Shown piece after piece: positions 8,627 to 16,816 of a stretch of 64,000 bases of DNA; position 1 is the stretch's first letter; the number at the start of each line of letters is the position of its first letter. The translations under genes were made by a program, and so were the position numbers. The stretch covers positions 62,001 to 126,000 of the forward strand of contig NZ_JACXZC010000006.1 of NCBI RefSeq assembly GCF_020281205.1, written 5' to 3'. The DNA comes from Empedobacter stercoris (GTDB lineage Bacteria > Bacteroidota > Bacteroidia > Flavobacteriales > Weeksellaceae). The notes beneath the pieces are model-generated. The model was given only the letters and a program-made list of their open reading frames with translations. It was not told where the DNA came from and ran no database searches.

Positions 8627-9187
8627 ATGAAAATAGCTGTATTTGTTTCCGGAGGCGGAACAAATCTTCAAAATATTATTGATGCAGTTGAAGACGGAAC
8701 CTTACCAAATGTCGAGATTTCGATGGTGATGGCAGACCGCGACTGTTATGCAATTGAACGATCGTTGGATAAAAATATCCGAACGTATGTTTTAGACCGA
8801 AAAACTTTTTCGGAAGATGCCGAACATAACTTAGAAGGAGAAGATATTGATCTAATTGTTTTGGCAGGTTTTTTAACCATTTTATCTTCAGAATTTACAG
8901 AGAAATGGGGTGCTAAAATGATAAATATACATCCGGCATTGTTACCAAAATTTGGAGGTAAAGGAATGTATGGCGCAAAAGTTCACAAAGCGGTTTTAGA
9001 AGCTGGTGAAAAAACTTCGGGAGCAACAGTGCATTATGTAACGGCTGGTGTAGACGAAGGGCAAATCATATGTCAAGGAACTTTTGAAATCGAAGAAAAT
9101 GATGAAATAGCAGATTTGCAACGAAAAGTGGCTGAAGTAGAAAGTGAAATCTACATCAAAGCAATTAAGCAAATTAGTGAAGCATAA
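8627..9187 (+). CDS. purN: phosphoribosylglycinamide formyltransferase
   Basis: Transfers a formyl group from 10-formyl-THF to GAR. The protein is 186 residues from ATG 8627, the normal PurN length. The N-terminal segment VFVSGGGTNLQNI binds the phosphoribosyl group. NIHPALLPKFGGKGMYG carries the catalytic Asn/His, and GVDEGQII the catalytic Asp. It has its own promoter and terminator, so it is a separate transcription unit from purL-C-F-M, with purH following. Confidence 0.96.
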   Translation: MKIAVFVSGGGTNLQNIIDAVEDGTLPNVEISMVMADRDCYAIERSLDKNIRTYVLDRKTFSEDAEHNLEGEDIDLIVLAGFLTILSSEFTEKWGAKMINIHPALLPKFGGKGMYGAKVHKAVLEAGEKTSGATVHYVTAGVDEGQIICQGTFEIEENDEIADLQRKVAEVESEIYIKAIKQISEA

Positions 9188-9192
9188 ATAGA

Positions 9193-9233
9193 AAAATACC
9201 TCAATGTGTTCTGCATTGAGGTATTTTATTTTT
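9193..9233 (+). terminator. intrinsic terminator after purN
   Basis: AAAATACCTCAATG (9193-9206) pairs perfectly with CATTGAGGTATTTT (9214-9227) around TGTTCTG, followed by ATTTTT. Confidence 0.92.
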
Positions 9234-9277
9234 CCCGAAATAATAAACAAACAATAAACTTTAAAAACTAAAACAAA

Positions 9278-10789
9278 ATGCAAAAACAGGCGCTAATCAG
9301 TGTTTCGGACAAGTCGAACTTGTTAGAATTTGCAAAATTCTTGGTTGAGCAAGATTACAAAATTTTATCAACAGGAGGAACGTACAAACATTTACAAGAC
9401 AATGGAATCGAAGTGACAGAAGTAAAAGATGTGACAGGTTTTCCAGAAATTTTAGATGGTCGTGTAAAGTCTTTGCATCCTGCTATTCACGGAGGTATAA
9501 TGGCTCGTCGTTCAGATGAAAATCATATGGCAACAATTGCAGAGCACGGAATTAATCCAATTGATATCGTAATTGTAAACTTATATCCATTCTTCGAGAA
9601 GATGAACACAGGTCTTTCCGAAGCAGAAATGATCGAATTTATTGACATAGGAGGACCATCTATGTTGCGATCATCAGCAAAGAATTTCTATGACGTAACA
9701 GTTGTAACAGATGTAAACGATTATGAAGTGGTGATGAATGAGATTCGTGAGAATGGTTCTACTTCTATAGAAACACGTAAATTATGTGCTGGTAAAGTGT
9801 TCAACTTAACTTCTGCTTATGATGCAGCGATTTCTACGTACATTTTAGGTGAAAACTTTCCTCAATTTTTAGAGTCTTCTTATGAAAAGGTAATGGATTT
9901 ACGTTATGGTGAAAATCCACATCAAAAAGCAGCCTATTACGTTGATAAAACGAAAAATGGGGCAATGAAAGATTTCGAATATTTACAAGGAAAAGAACTT
10001 TCTTTCAATAATATTCGTGATATGGATTTAGCTTACAAAGTGGTTTCAGAATTTGAAGAAACAACATGTTGTGCCGTTAAACACTCAACGCCTTGTGGTG
10101 TAGCAATAGGAGAGAATGTGTTAGAAGCTTACGAAAAAGCATACGAATGTGATCCAATGTCAATTTTTGGTGGAATCATCGCTTTTAACAAAGAAGTTGA
10201 TGGTAAAACTGCGGTTGAATTAAATAAAATTTTCTTAGAAATAGTTATCGCACCTTCATTTACAGAAGAGGCTTTAGAGATTTTCAAACAAAAGAAAAAT
10301 GTACGCATCATCAAAGTTAAAAATCCAGTTTCGGATAAAGTAACTTACGTAAAAGTTGATGGAGGTTTAATTGTTCAATCGACAGATAATCAATTTTCAA
10401 CAGATCTTAAAGTGGTAACAGATGTGCAACCTACAGATCGTCAAATGACAGATTTAGTTTTTGCTCAAAAAATTGTAAAATGGGTAAAATCGAATGCAAT
10501 TGTTGTTGCAACGAATGGTCAAGCTTACGGTATTGGAGGTGGTCAAACGAATCGTATTTGGGCGGCTCAGCAAGCAATTTCTCGCGCGAAAGAAAAAGTG
10601 GAAGAAGATTTAGTTTTAGCTTCTGATGCCTTTTTCCCTTTCCGTGATGTAGCTGATTTTGCTGCTGAAAACGGAATCAAAGCGATTATTCAACCAGGTG
10701 GATCAATCAAAGATCAAGAGTCAATTGATGCTTGTAATGAGAAAAACATCCCAATGGTATTTACAGGAATGAGACATTTTATGCATTAA
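9278..10789 (+). CDS. purH: bifunctional AICAR formyltransferase / IMP cyclohydrolase
   Basis: Performs the last two steps to IMP. The N-terminal cyclohydrolase domain shows [21 protein letters not shown] and [12 protein letters not shown]. The C-terminal transformylase domain shows [16 protein letters not shown] and the catalytic [24 protein letters not shown] and DAFFPFRDV lie near the end. At 503 residues it is complete. The 119-base gap to purD holds a dispersed hairpin repeat and no clear terminator. Confidence 0.97.
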   Translation: MQKQALISVSDKSNLLEFAKFLVEQDYKILSTGGTYKHLQDNGIEVTEVKDVTGFPEILDGRVKSLHPAIHGGIMARRSDENHMATIAEHGINPIDIVIVNLYPFFEKMNTGLSEAEMIEFIDIGGPSMLRSSAKNFYDVTVVTDVNDYEVVMNEIRENGSTSIETRKLCAGKVFNLTSAYDAAISTYILGENFPQFLESSYEKVMDLRYGENPHQKAAYYVDKTKNGAMKDFEYLQGKELSFNNIRDMDLAYKVVSEFEETTCCAVKHSTPCGVAIGENVLEAYEKAYECDPMSIFGGIIAFNKEVDGKTAVELNKIFLEIVIAPSFTEEALEIFKQKKNVRIIKVKNPVSDKVTYVKVDGGLIVQSTDNQFSTDLKVVTDVQPTDRQMTDLVFAQKIVKWVKSNAIVVATNGQAYGIGGGQTNRIWAAQQAISRAKEKVEEDLVLASDAFFPFRDVADFAAENGIKAIIQPGGSIKDQESIDACNEKNIPMVFTGMRHFMH

Positions 10790-10815
10790 TTGATAATCAG
10801 TTAATGTACTAATTT

Positions 10816-10870
10816 GAAAATTCGTCAATTCGAGTGTTTTCGTAGAAAATGTATCGAGAATAGAATTTTC
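10816..10870 (+). repeat. dispersed hairpin repeat, copy 1
   Basis: Outer arms GAAAATTC (10816-10823) and GAATTTTC (10863-10870) enclose an inner hairpin in which TTTTC and GAAAA flank a GTA loop, with TTCGAGTG below. The reverse complement of the whole element reappears at 33681-33746. This gives a REP/MITE-like interspersed palindrome in the purH-purD gap. Confidence 0.65.
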
Positions 10871-10908
10871 GTTTATTATTATTCACTTTTCATTTAAAAA
10901 TAAAACAA

Positions 10909-12165
10909 ATGAACACAAAAATATTAATCATCGGTTCTGGTGGTCGCGAGCACGCAATTGGGTGGAAATTTGCTGAGGATTTCAAACGAAAAGGACAAGA
11001 ATTAGAATTGTTCTTTATTCCAGGAAACGCAGGTACGGCGCAAATAGGTACGAATGTTTCAGTTTCTTCGATTGAAGAGATGAAGGATTTTGCAAAGGAA
11101 AATCAAATCGATTTAACTTTTGTAGGTCCAGAAGCAGAATTATCGGAAGGAATTGTTGATATTTTTCAGAAAGAAAATTTAAATGTTTTTGGACCACATA
11201 AAGATGCCGCTCAATTGGAAGCTTCTAAAGCTTTTGCGAAAGATTTTATGGATCAATATGGTGTGAAAACTGCGAAATATAAAAATTTTCAAGGACCAAT
11301 GTTGGCGATTGATTATTTAAAAGAACAAGAATATCCAATTGTTGTAAAAGCTTCTGGTTTAGCTGCAGGAAAAGGTGTTATTATCTGTCAAGATTTCGAT
11401 GAAGCTAAACAAGCTGTCTTAGATATTATGGAAGATAAAACCTTTGGAGATGCAGGAAATGAAGTGGTAATCGAAGAATATTTAGAAGGTTTTGAAGCGT
11501 CTATTTTATCTTTTTTCAATGGAAAGAAAATCGTTCCGTTTGTATCAGCAAAAGACCACAAAAAAATTGGTGAAGGAGAAACTGGTTTAAACACTGGTGG
11601 AATGGGCGTTATTGCTCCAAATCCATTGTTTACGGACGAGCATTTCAAAATGTTCGAAGAAGAAATTATGGAACCAACTAAATGTGGTTTGATCAAAGAA
11701 GGATTAGAGTTCGCCGGCGTAATTTTCTTTGGATTGATGATTACAACAAAAGGTGTTTATTTGTTAGAATATAACCTAAGAATGGGCGATCCAGAAACGC
11801 AAACAACTTTACCTTTATTAGAAAATGATTTATTTGATGCGGTTAACAAAGCAATCAAAGGTGAAGACTTTAACTTGAATTTCAAAAATCAACATGCATG
11901 TTGTGTAGTGATGGTTTCGGGCGGATACCCAGGAAATTATGACAAAGGTTTTGAGATTCGTGGTTTACAAAATGTAACTTGTCCTAATTTTATTGCAGGA
12001 GCCAAGTTGTCAGAAGATCAAATTGTGACTTCTGGCGGACGTGTAATTAATGTTGTTGGTTTAGGAGATACGTTAGAACAAGCACGAGAAACAGCTTATG
12101 AAAACATCAAGAAAGTACATTTTGATTACGAATATTACCGAAATGATATTGGAGTAATTCAATAA
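10909..12165 (+). CDS. purD: phosphoribosylamine-glycine ligase (GAR synthetase)
   Basis: Joins glycine to phosphoribosylamine with ATP. It has 418 residues with an ATP-grasp architecture. The N-terminal domain has IIGSGGREHAIGWK. The ATP-binding part has PIVVKASGLAAGKGV and VVIEEYLEGFEAS. The active-site part has SAKDHKKIGEGETGLNTGGMG and YNLRMGDPETQ, all diagnostic. It is the last purine gene of the window and closes with a bidirectional terminator. Confidence 0.97.
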   Translation: MNTKILIIGSGGREHAIGWKFAEDFKRKGQELELFFIPGNAGTAQIGTNVSVSSIEEMKDFAKENQIDLTFVGPEAELSEGIVDIFQKENLNVFGPHKDAAQLEASKAFAKDFMDQYGVKTAKYKNFQGPMLAIDYLKEQEYPIVVKASGLAAGKGVIICQDFDEAKQAVLDIMEDKTFGDAGNEVVIEEYLEGFEASILSFFNGKKIVPFVSAKDHKKIGEGETGLNTGGMGVIAPNPLFTDEHFKMFEEEIMEPTKCGLIKEGLEFAGVIFFGLMITTKGVYLLEYNLRMGDPETQTTLPLLENDLFDAVNKAIKGEDFNLNFKNQHACCVVMVSGGYPGNYDKGFEIRGLQNVTCPNFIAGAKLSEDQIVTSGGRVINVVGLGDTLEQARETAYENIKKVHFDYEYYRNDIGVIQ

Positions 12166-12186
12166 AAAATACAGTTTATATGATTA

Positions 12187-12216
12187 AAAAATGCGTTTCA
12201 TTTGAAACGCATTTTT
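12187..12216. terminator. bidirectional terminator between purD and the convergent gene
   Basis: AAAAATGCGTTTCA (12187-12200) and TGAAACGCATTTTT (12203-12216) form a perfect 14-bp inverted repeat with A and T runs on the outside, so it can terminate both converging units. Confidence 0.92.
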
Positions 12217-12219
12217 AGT

Positions 12220-12606
12220 TTATTCTGAAAATTCGACGTGATAAACATCGCTTTTATTTCGATTTATTTTTCGGTATTCAAACCCTCCAGCTTGAGGGAT
12301 AATTTCGACAAGATCAAACGATCGACAACTTTTTGGTAAACCATTAAAGATTAAAGTAAAATTTAAAGAAGATTTTTCTTCGATATATGTCCAATTTGGA
12401 TACATTGTAATTCCGTCTGCAAAAACCAATTGACAACGTTTTCCTGATTGATTATCAATTATAAAAGTAGATGGCCAAATCCGAGCTGCATTTGCATATT
12501 CGTCAGCATTCATACAACAATGTATAATGACTTGACTTTCTTCTTCTATATTTGTTAAAAGTTCAGTATCAATAAAAATTTTCTCTTCAAGAATAGTTGC
12601 ACTCAT
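12220..12606 (-). CDS. conserved protein of unknown function, coupled to the VF530 gene
   Basis: I prefer the ATG at 12606 (128 residues). A longer in-frame version to 12657 runs into the VF530 gene and adds only basic residues unlike the rest. The protein is soluble and looks beta-rich. It has an HCCMNAD segment, a WPSTFII...CQLVFADGI...YPNWTYI core and a conserved-looking FNGLPKSCRSFDLVE near the C-terminus. I recall similar unnamed proteins in Bacteroidota but no function. Its ATG shares one base with the VF530 stop (TAATG), indicating translational coupling. Confidence 0.7.
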   Translation of the reverse strand: MSATILEEKIFIDTELLTNIEEESQVIIHCCMNADEYANAARIWPSTFIIDNQSGKRCQLVFADGITMYPNWTYIEEKSSLNFTLIFNGLPKSCRSFDLVEIIPQAGGFEYRKINRNKSDVYHVEFSE

Positions 12607-12827
12607 TATTTTGCAATTTTTTTGATGTACAATTCTTCTACTTTTTTTCGTGCCCAATCTGTTTTTCGAAGAAATTTTAAAGAAGATTTTAAACTCGGAT
12701 TATCATTAAAACATTTGATGTTTATTTGATTACCTAAACCTTCCCATCCACCATAATAAATGATTAATTCTTCGATAATATCGTCTAATCGTTTTCCGTG
12801 TAATGGATTATTTTTTTGACTTTCCAT
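12606..12827 (-). CDS. VF530 family small DNA-binding protein (DUF2132)
   Basis: 73 residues matching the VF530 family along its length: [33 protein letters not shown], and [22 protein letters not shown]. The family has a small helical fold described as DNA-binding. A promoter box lies 4 bases upstream of the ATG, so the transcript may be leaderless. It forms a two-gene unit with the unknown gene that follows. Confidence 0.88.
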   Translation of the reverse strand: MESQKNNPLHGKRLDDIIEELIIYYGGWEGLGNQINIKCFNDNPSLKSSLKFLRKTDWARKKVEELYIKKIAK

Positions 12828-12831
12828 TTTG

Positions 12832-12839
12832 CAAAATTA
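12832..12839 (-). promoter_or_regulatory. -7 box (TAATTTTG) for the VF530 gene
   Basis: Minus-strand TAATTTTG ends 4 bases before the ATG, so transcription would begin at or next to the start codon. Confidence 0.5.
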
Positions 12840-12879
12840 CGAAAAATGTTTTTGTTGAATTTAAGATAAAATAATCTTT

Positions 12880-13824
12880 CTAAAACTCGTACTTTTCTTC
12901 CAATTGTTTTGCTAAAAGAAGAATATCATCTACGCGAGCTAATTGTTCAATCCAATGAGAAGGTATAGTTTCTATTCCATAAAATATTCCGGCTATTCCG
13001 CCAGCAATACATGCAGTTGTATCGGTGTCATGTCCTAAATTAACAGCTTTTAAAACACAGTTTTTATACGAATCGGTATGCAATAAACACCATATAGAAG
13101 CTTCTAAACTATCAATCACATAACCTGTTGAATTTATATCATCTTCTTTTAGATCAATTAATTTTCCACTTAAAATTCGATCAAAGTATGTAAGCTCTTT
13201 TTTATAGATTTCATTTTCTTCTAAAAATAATTTCAACCAAAAATTAGTATTCAAATATGCTTCTTCCAAATTTTCAGCATCCAAAGTGTTCAATGCAAAT
13301 TCAATATAATAAACACAAGCTAAAATAGAACGATTGTGTGCATGCGTAATAGACGAAACTTCTTTTACAATTTCGAAACGTTCTTCAATCGATAAATCTT
13401 TTGTAAAAACAGCCAAAGGTAAAATGCGCATCAACGAACCATTTCCATTCTCACCTTCCTCTTTAGAACCAGCTTCACTTGGATGTTTTACTACTCGTAG
13501 GCGATTAATCGCTTTTCTTGTCGTAATTCCAACATCAAAAACTTCACCGTCAGCAGTCCAGTAACCTTCGTGCATCCACATCTGAAATTTTTCTGCAATA
13601 TCGTTAACATTGTATCCATTACAAAGCGATTCGGCCAAACAAAACATCAACGAGCTGTCATCGGAAAAAGTTCCGGGAGGCATATTGTAAGTTCCATAAC
13701 CTATCATATCCGTTATTGGATTTTGTTGTAAATCTTGCCTACTTTTAAACTCAACTGGCACTCCTAATGCATCAGCAACGGCTGATCCAATTAATATATT
13801 TTTCGAAAAATATCTACTATTCAT
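12880..13824 (-). CDS. ADP-ribosylglycohydrolase (DraG-like)
   Basis: Predicted to remove ADP-ribose from proteins or small molecules with bound magnesium. GSAVADALGVPVEF opens the fold. PGTFSDDSSLM carries the first metal-binding Ser/Asp pair, and GHDTDTTACIAGGIAG the second Asp cluster. These are the canonical ADP-ribosyl-GH positions. At 314 residues it has normal family length. There is no toxin-like ADP-ribosyltransferase partner next to it, so it is more likely a housekeeping or NAD-metabolism enzyme than an immunity protein. It ends 53 bases before the VF530 gene and is transcribed in the same direction. Confidence 0.9.
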   Translation of the reverse strand: MNSRYFSKNILIGSAVADALGVPVEFKSRQDLQQNPITDMIGYGTYNMPPGTFSDDSSLMFCLAESLCNGYNVNDIAEKFQMWMHEGYWTADGEVFDVGITTRKAINRLRVVKHPSEAGSKEEGENGNGSLMRILPLAVFTKDLSIEERFEIVKEVSSITHAHNRSILACVYYIEFALNTLDAENLEEAYLNTNFWLKLFLEENEIYKKELTYFDRILSGKLIDLKEDDINSTGYVIDSLEASIWCLLHTDSYKNCVLKAVNLGHDTDTTACIAGGIAGIFYGIETIPSHWIEQLARVDDILLLAKQLEEKYEF

Positions 13825-13970
13825 TTCTACTATTTTATGAATTGAAAATACTTGTTTTTTTTGAATATATCCAAATTATTTTTAAAATATTATGAATTAA
13901 TCATAATAAATTTATCTATTTCGGATAAAACATTAAAAAAGTTATAATAGACATCAAAGTATGAGTCGAC

Positions 13971-14004
13971 TTGTCAGTTTTGTTAAAATTGGAACTGATT
14001 TTGA
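13971..14004 (+). promoter_or_regulatory. stress-type promoter element upstream of cbpA
   Basis: TGTCAGTT (13971-13978), then 9 bases, then TTGGAACTGATTTTGAT (13988-14004) with GG-N10-GA spacing. AACTGA inside the second part forms a partial inverted repeat with the first. The lon upstream region has the same order (AACTGACA, 10 bases, TTGG...TTTGA). The GG-N10-GC arrangement is the hallmark of sigma54 -24/-12 promoters; here GC is GA. Confidence 0.5.
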
Positions 14005-14035
14005 TTGATTTAAATCACAAAACTTATAAATTACT

Positions 14036-14929
14036 ATGGCTTTTATAGATTATTATACAACATTAGGTTTGCAAAAAACCGCATCACAAGATGAGATAAA
14101 AAAAGCGTATCGGAAATTGGCGCGTAAGTATCACCCTGATCTTAATCCTAATAATGAAGAAGCTGCACATAAATTTAAAGAATTAAACGAAGCAAACGAA
14201 GTGCTGAGCGATCCAGAAAAACGTAAAAAATACGATAAGTATGGGGAAAATTGGCAACATGGAGAAGAATATGAAAAAGCACGTCAACAACAGCAACAAT
14301 ATCAATATAGTAATAGAGATTTTGATGGAGCTGAAGGTTTCGGTGATTTTGATGGTTATTCAGATTTTTTTAGTTCGATGTTTGGACGCGAAGGTAGAAG
14401 CCGTTCAACAGGTTATAAAGGACAAGATGTAAATGCCAGTTTGACATTGAATTTGACAGATACGTTGACTTCTCACAAACAAACTTTCGCTGTAAATGGT
14501 AAAAATATTCGAATTACAATTCCTGCAGGTGTAGAAGATGGACAAACAATTAAGATAAAAGGTCATGGCGGGAAAGGCTATAACAATGGTCCGAATGGAG
14601 ATTTGTATCTCACATTTCATATTCAAAATAATACACAGTTTGAAGTGAATGGTGCGGATTTATCGACAACCGTTGAGGTGGATATGTACGACGCAATACT
14701 GGGAGGAGAAGTGATGATTGATACACTTTCTGGAAAAGTAAAAGTGCCAATTAAAGAAGGAACAGAAAATAATAAAAAGGTAAAATTGAAAGGAAAAGGT
14801 TTGCCAATTTATAAGAAAGAGAATCAGTTTGGAGATTTGTATGTGACATTTTCTGTCAAAATTCCGACGCAATTATCGGTCGAAGAGAAAGAATTATTCG
14901 AGAAATTACGTTCAATTAAAAAAGTATAA
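14036..14929 (+). CDS. cbpA: DnaJ-like co-chaperone CbpA
   Basis: A type II Hsp40 that stimulates DnaK and, in the CbpA family, binds curved DNA. The J domain (residues 5-70) has the HPD motif at 33-35 (KYHPDLNP). A Gln-rich, then Gly/Phe-rich linker follows ([19 protein letters not shown]). Two beta-sandwich substrate-binding domains come next ([54 protein letters not shown]). There is no CxxCxGxG zinc finger, separating it from DnaJ proper. The downstream cbpM, only 4 bases away, confirms the CbpA assignment. The stress-type element at 13971-14004 suggests induction with lon. Confidence 0.9.
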   Translation: MAFIDYYTTLGLQKTASQDEIKKAYRKLARKYHPDLNPNNEEAAHKFKELNEANEVLSDPEKRKKYDKYGENWQHGEEYEKARQQQQQYQYSNRDFDGAEGFGDFDGYSDFFSSMFGREGRSRSTGYKGQDVNASLTLNLTDTLTSHKQTFAVNGKNIRITIPAGVEDGQTIKIKGHGGKGYNNGPNGDLYLTFHIQNNTQFEVNGADLSTTVEVDMYDAILGGEVMIDTLSGKVKVPIKEGTENNKKVKLKGKGLPIYKKENQFGDLYVTFSVKIPTQLSVEEKELFEKLRSIKKV

Positions 14930-14933
14930 AACC

Positions 14934-15191
14934 ATGAAAAACATCACAATATCAGTTGTTCAATATTGTCATTATCATCAGATTGAACCTCAATTTTTAA
15001 TTGATTTATACAAGAATGATTTAGTCGTTTTACACGAACGTAACCAAGAATATTTTATCGAAGAAAATGATTTGAAATTAATCGAACGATTTATTCAATT
15101 TCATTATGATTTAGGCGTTAATTTAGAAGGTTTAGAAGTGATTCATCATTTGTTGAAACAAATAGAAACATTACAAAAACAATTAAAATAA
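14934..15191 (+). CDS. cbpM: chaperone modulator CbpM
   Basis: An 85-residue MerR-like helical protein expected to bind the CbpA J domain and inhibit it. Features: ITISVVQYCHYHQIEPQFLIDLY at the N-terminus and a C-terminal coiled helix (DLGVNLEGLEVIHHLLKQIETLQKQLK) typical of CbpM. Size and position directly after cbpA fit. A terminator follows within 13 bases. Confidence 0.87.
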   Translation: MKNITISVVQYCHYHQIEPQFLIDLYKNDLVVLHERNQEYFIEENDLKLIERFIQFHYDLGVNLEGLEVIHHLLKQIETLQKQLK

Positions 15192-15203
15192 TCGAAATCA
15201 AAA

Positions 15204-15243
15204 ACAACCTTTGCAGATAAATGCAAAGGTTGTCTTATTTTTG
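15204..15243 (+). terminator. terminator of cbpAM, overlapping the rlmF promoter
   Basis: ACAACCTTTGCA (15204-15215) and TGCAAAGGTTGT (15222-15233) form a perfect 12-bp stem around GATAAA. The T-rich tail CTTATTTTTG also contains the -7 box of the next gene. Confidence 0.88.
15211..15243 (+). promoter_or_regulatory. rlmF promoter (TTG-N22-TATTTTTG) inside the cbpM terminator
   Basis: TTG at 15211-15213 lies in the 5' arm of the terminator, and TATTTTTG at 15236-15243 in its T tract. A second TATTTTTG at 15250-15257 abuts the ATG at 15259. The boxes rule out the TTG at 15211 as a start codon. Confidence 0.55.
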
Positions 15244-15258
15244 CATAAATATTTTTGT

Positions 15259-16173
15259 ATGGATACTCCCGAGAAAAAGAGTAAATTAAAAAAATTACAT
15301 TCGCGCAATCGTCATTTAGCGCCCTATAATTTTGAAAAACTATGTGCTATTCATCCAGCACTTTCTAAATATATCAAACCAAATAAAGAGAACGAACCAA
15401 CGATTAATTTTTCGGACAGAGAAGCAGTAAAAGCGTTAAACAAAGCTTTGTTAAAAACGTATTACGATATTGATTATTGGGAATTACCAAAAGATAACTT
15501 ATGTCCACCTATCCCAGGTCGTGCAGATTATATTCATTATATCGCAGATATTTTGGGCGAAGGTTTTGATGGAGTAATTCCACGCGGAAAAGACGTAAGA
15601 GTTTTAGATATTGGAGTTGGTGCGAATTGTATTTATCCGATTATTGGAAATCACGAATATGATTGGAATTTTGTAGGAGCAGAATTGGATTATGCATCTT
15701 TCAAAAATGCGGAAGAAATTGTGAAGAAAAATACACGATTACGCAATAAAGTAGAGATTAGAATGCAATTTAATCCAAATAATATTTTTAAGAATATTAT
15801 AAAACAAGGTGAAAAATTCGACATTACGATTTGTAATCCGCCATTTTTTAGATCAAATCAAGAAGTGATGGAACAAACCATGCGTAAATTGAAAAATTTA
15901 GGTCAAAAATCGGATCAAAAACCTATTCAAAACTTTGGTGGAAATAATTCAGAACTTTGGTGTAGAGGAGGAGAGCGCTTATTTATCACGAAAATGATCA
16001 AAGAAAGTGCAGAGTTTAAACATCAAGTGAAATGGTTTACAACTTTAGTGTCAAAGAAAGAGAATGTTCGAATTTTAGAAGGAATTTTGAAACGTGAAAA
16101 AGTAAGAGATTACCGAATTGTAAATATGCAACAAGGAAATAAAGTTTCTCGTTTGTTGGTTTGGAGATTTTAA
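15259..16173 (+). CDS. rlmF: 23S rRNA (adenine1618-N6)-methyltransferase
   Basis: Methylates N6 of A1618 in 23S rRNA using SAM. From ATG 15259 the protein has 304 residues, starting MDTPEKKSK. It shows LHSRNRHLAPYNFEKL at the N-terminus, the SAM-binding VLDIGVGANCIYPIIG, and the N6-adenine motif CNPPFF. The last third holds ELWCRGGERLFITKMI, characteristic of RlmF. Start chosen because the upstream in-frame TTG lies within the promoter. Confidence 0.93.
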   Translation: MDTPEKKSKLKKLHSRNRHLAPYNFEKLCAIHPALSKYIKPNKENEPTINFSDREAVKALNKALLKTYYDIDYWELPKDNLCPPIPGRADYIHYIADILGEGFDGVIPRGKDVRVLDIGVGANCIYPIIGNHEYDWNFVGAELDYASFKNAEEIVKKNTRLRNKVEIRMQFNPNNIFKNIIKQGEKFDITICNPPFFRSNQEVMEQTMRKLKNLGQKSDQKPIQNFGGNNSELWCRGGERLFITKMIKESAEFKHQVKWFTTLVSKKENVRILEGILKREKVRDYRIVNMQQGNKVSRLLVWRF

Positions 16174-16176
16174 ACC

Positions 16177-16212
16177 ATTTATTTAAAATTATTCCAAATT
16201 TTTTAAATAAAT
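16177..16212 (+). repeat. AT-only inverted repeat after rlmF
   Basis: ATTTATTTAAAA (16177-16188) and TTTTAAATAAAT (16201-16212) are perfect complements, flanked by AAAC and GTTT, which also pair after a one-base mismatch. It has no GC core, so termination would be weak. Confidence 0.4.
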
Positions 16213-16261
16213 AGTTTAGGATTAATAATTTTTTACCTTGGGAAAATAAAATTAATCAAAA

Positions 16262-16750
16262 ATGAAATCGAATAAAATTGTAGCTTCTTTGGGAGCAGCA
16301 GCTTTGATGTTTAGTATTTTTTCTTTTACAACTTCTCTTCAAATTGATACAGGAAAAGCAATTGCAACTTCTGAATGGAAAAATTTAAAAGTTTTACCAC
16401 AAAATATTTCTAAAGATAGTTTGAAAGGTCTAATGCGTGGCTATAATGCAGCATTAGGAGTGAAATGTAATTTTTGTCACGCGGAGAATCCAGAAACAAA
16501 TGAAATGGATTTTGCAAGTGATGCAAAAAAAGAAAAAGAGTTCGCTCGTCATATGATTGTGATGACACGTGACATTAATGCAAAAAATTTCAATTGGGAG
16601 AATGTCGAAAATCCTGAAATGATCAACGTTGTGACGTGCGCAATGTGCCACAGAGGAAACGAAAGTCCTACTGAATCATTAAAGAATGCAGCTGAAATAA
16701 AAAGTGTAGTGGAAGTTACAAAACCATTAAAGGAGGCTATAAAAAAATAA
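16262..16750 (+). CDS. exported c-type cytochrome with two heme motifs
   Basis: A 162-residue periplasmic or membrane-anchored cytochrome. An N-terminal hydrophobic segment (IVASLGAAALMFSIFSF) is a signal peptide or anchor. CNFCH at 69-73 and CAMCH at 126-130 are two CxxCH heme-attachment motifs. KVLPQNISKDSLKGLMRGYNAALGVKC before the first motif matches the family related to the photosynthetic reaction-centre cytochrome subunit, widespread in non-phototrophic Bacteroidota. It probably carries electrons in respiration; the partner is not visible here. A TACCTTGG box near 16235 resembles the -7 element imperfectly. Confidence 0.88.
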   Translation: MKSNKIVASLGAAALMFSIFSFTTSLQIDTGKAIATSEWKNLKVLPQNISKDSLKGLMRGYNAALGVKCNFCHAENPETNEMDFASDAKKEKEFARHMIVMTRDINAKNFNWENVENPEMINVVTCAMCHRGNESPTESLKNAAEIKSVVEVTKPLKEAIKK

Positions 16751-16761
16751 AAGTAGAATTC

Positions 16762-16803
16762 AATCATAAAAAAATCGCTCAATTGAGCGATTTTTTTATG
16801 ATT
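16762..16803. terminator. bidirectional terminator, perfect 42-base palindrome
   Basis: The sequence from AATCAT (16762) to ATGATT (16803) is a perfect palindrome centred on TCAATTGA, with A7 before and T7 after the ATCGCTC core. It ends both the cytochrome gene and the convergent terC-like gene. Confidence 0.93.
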
Positions 16804-16816
16804 AATTAATATAGAT

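Noticed and set aside
12880-13824. DraG-like gene as part of a toxin-antitoxin or defence system
   Set aside because: No ADP-ribosyltransferase or other defence gene next to it.
14241-14872. Alternative frames on both strands within cbpA
   Set aside because: CbpA frame has the J domain and both substrate domains intact; the others have no support.
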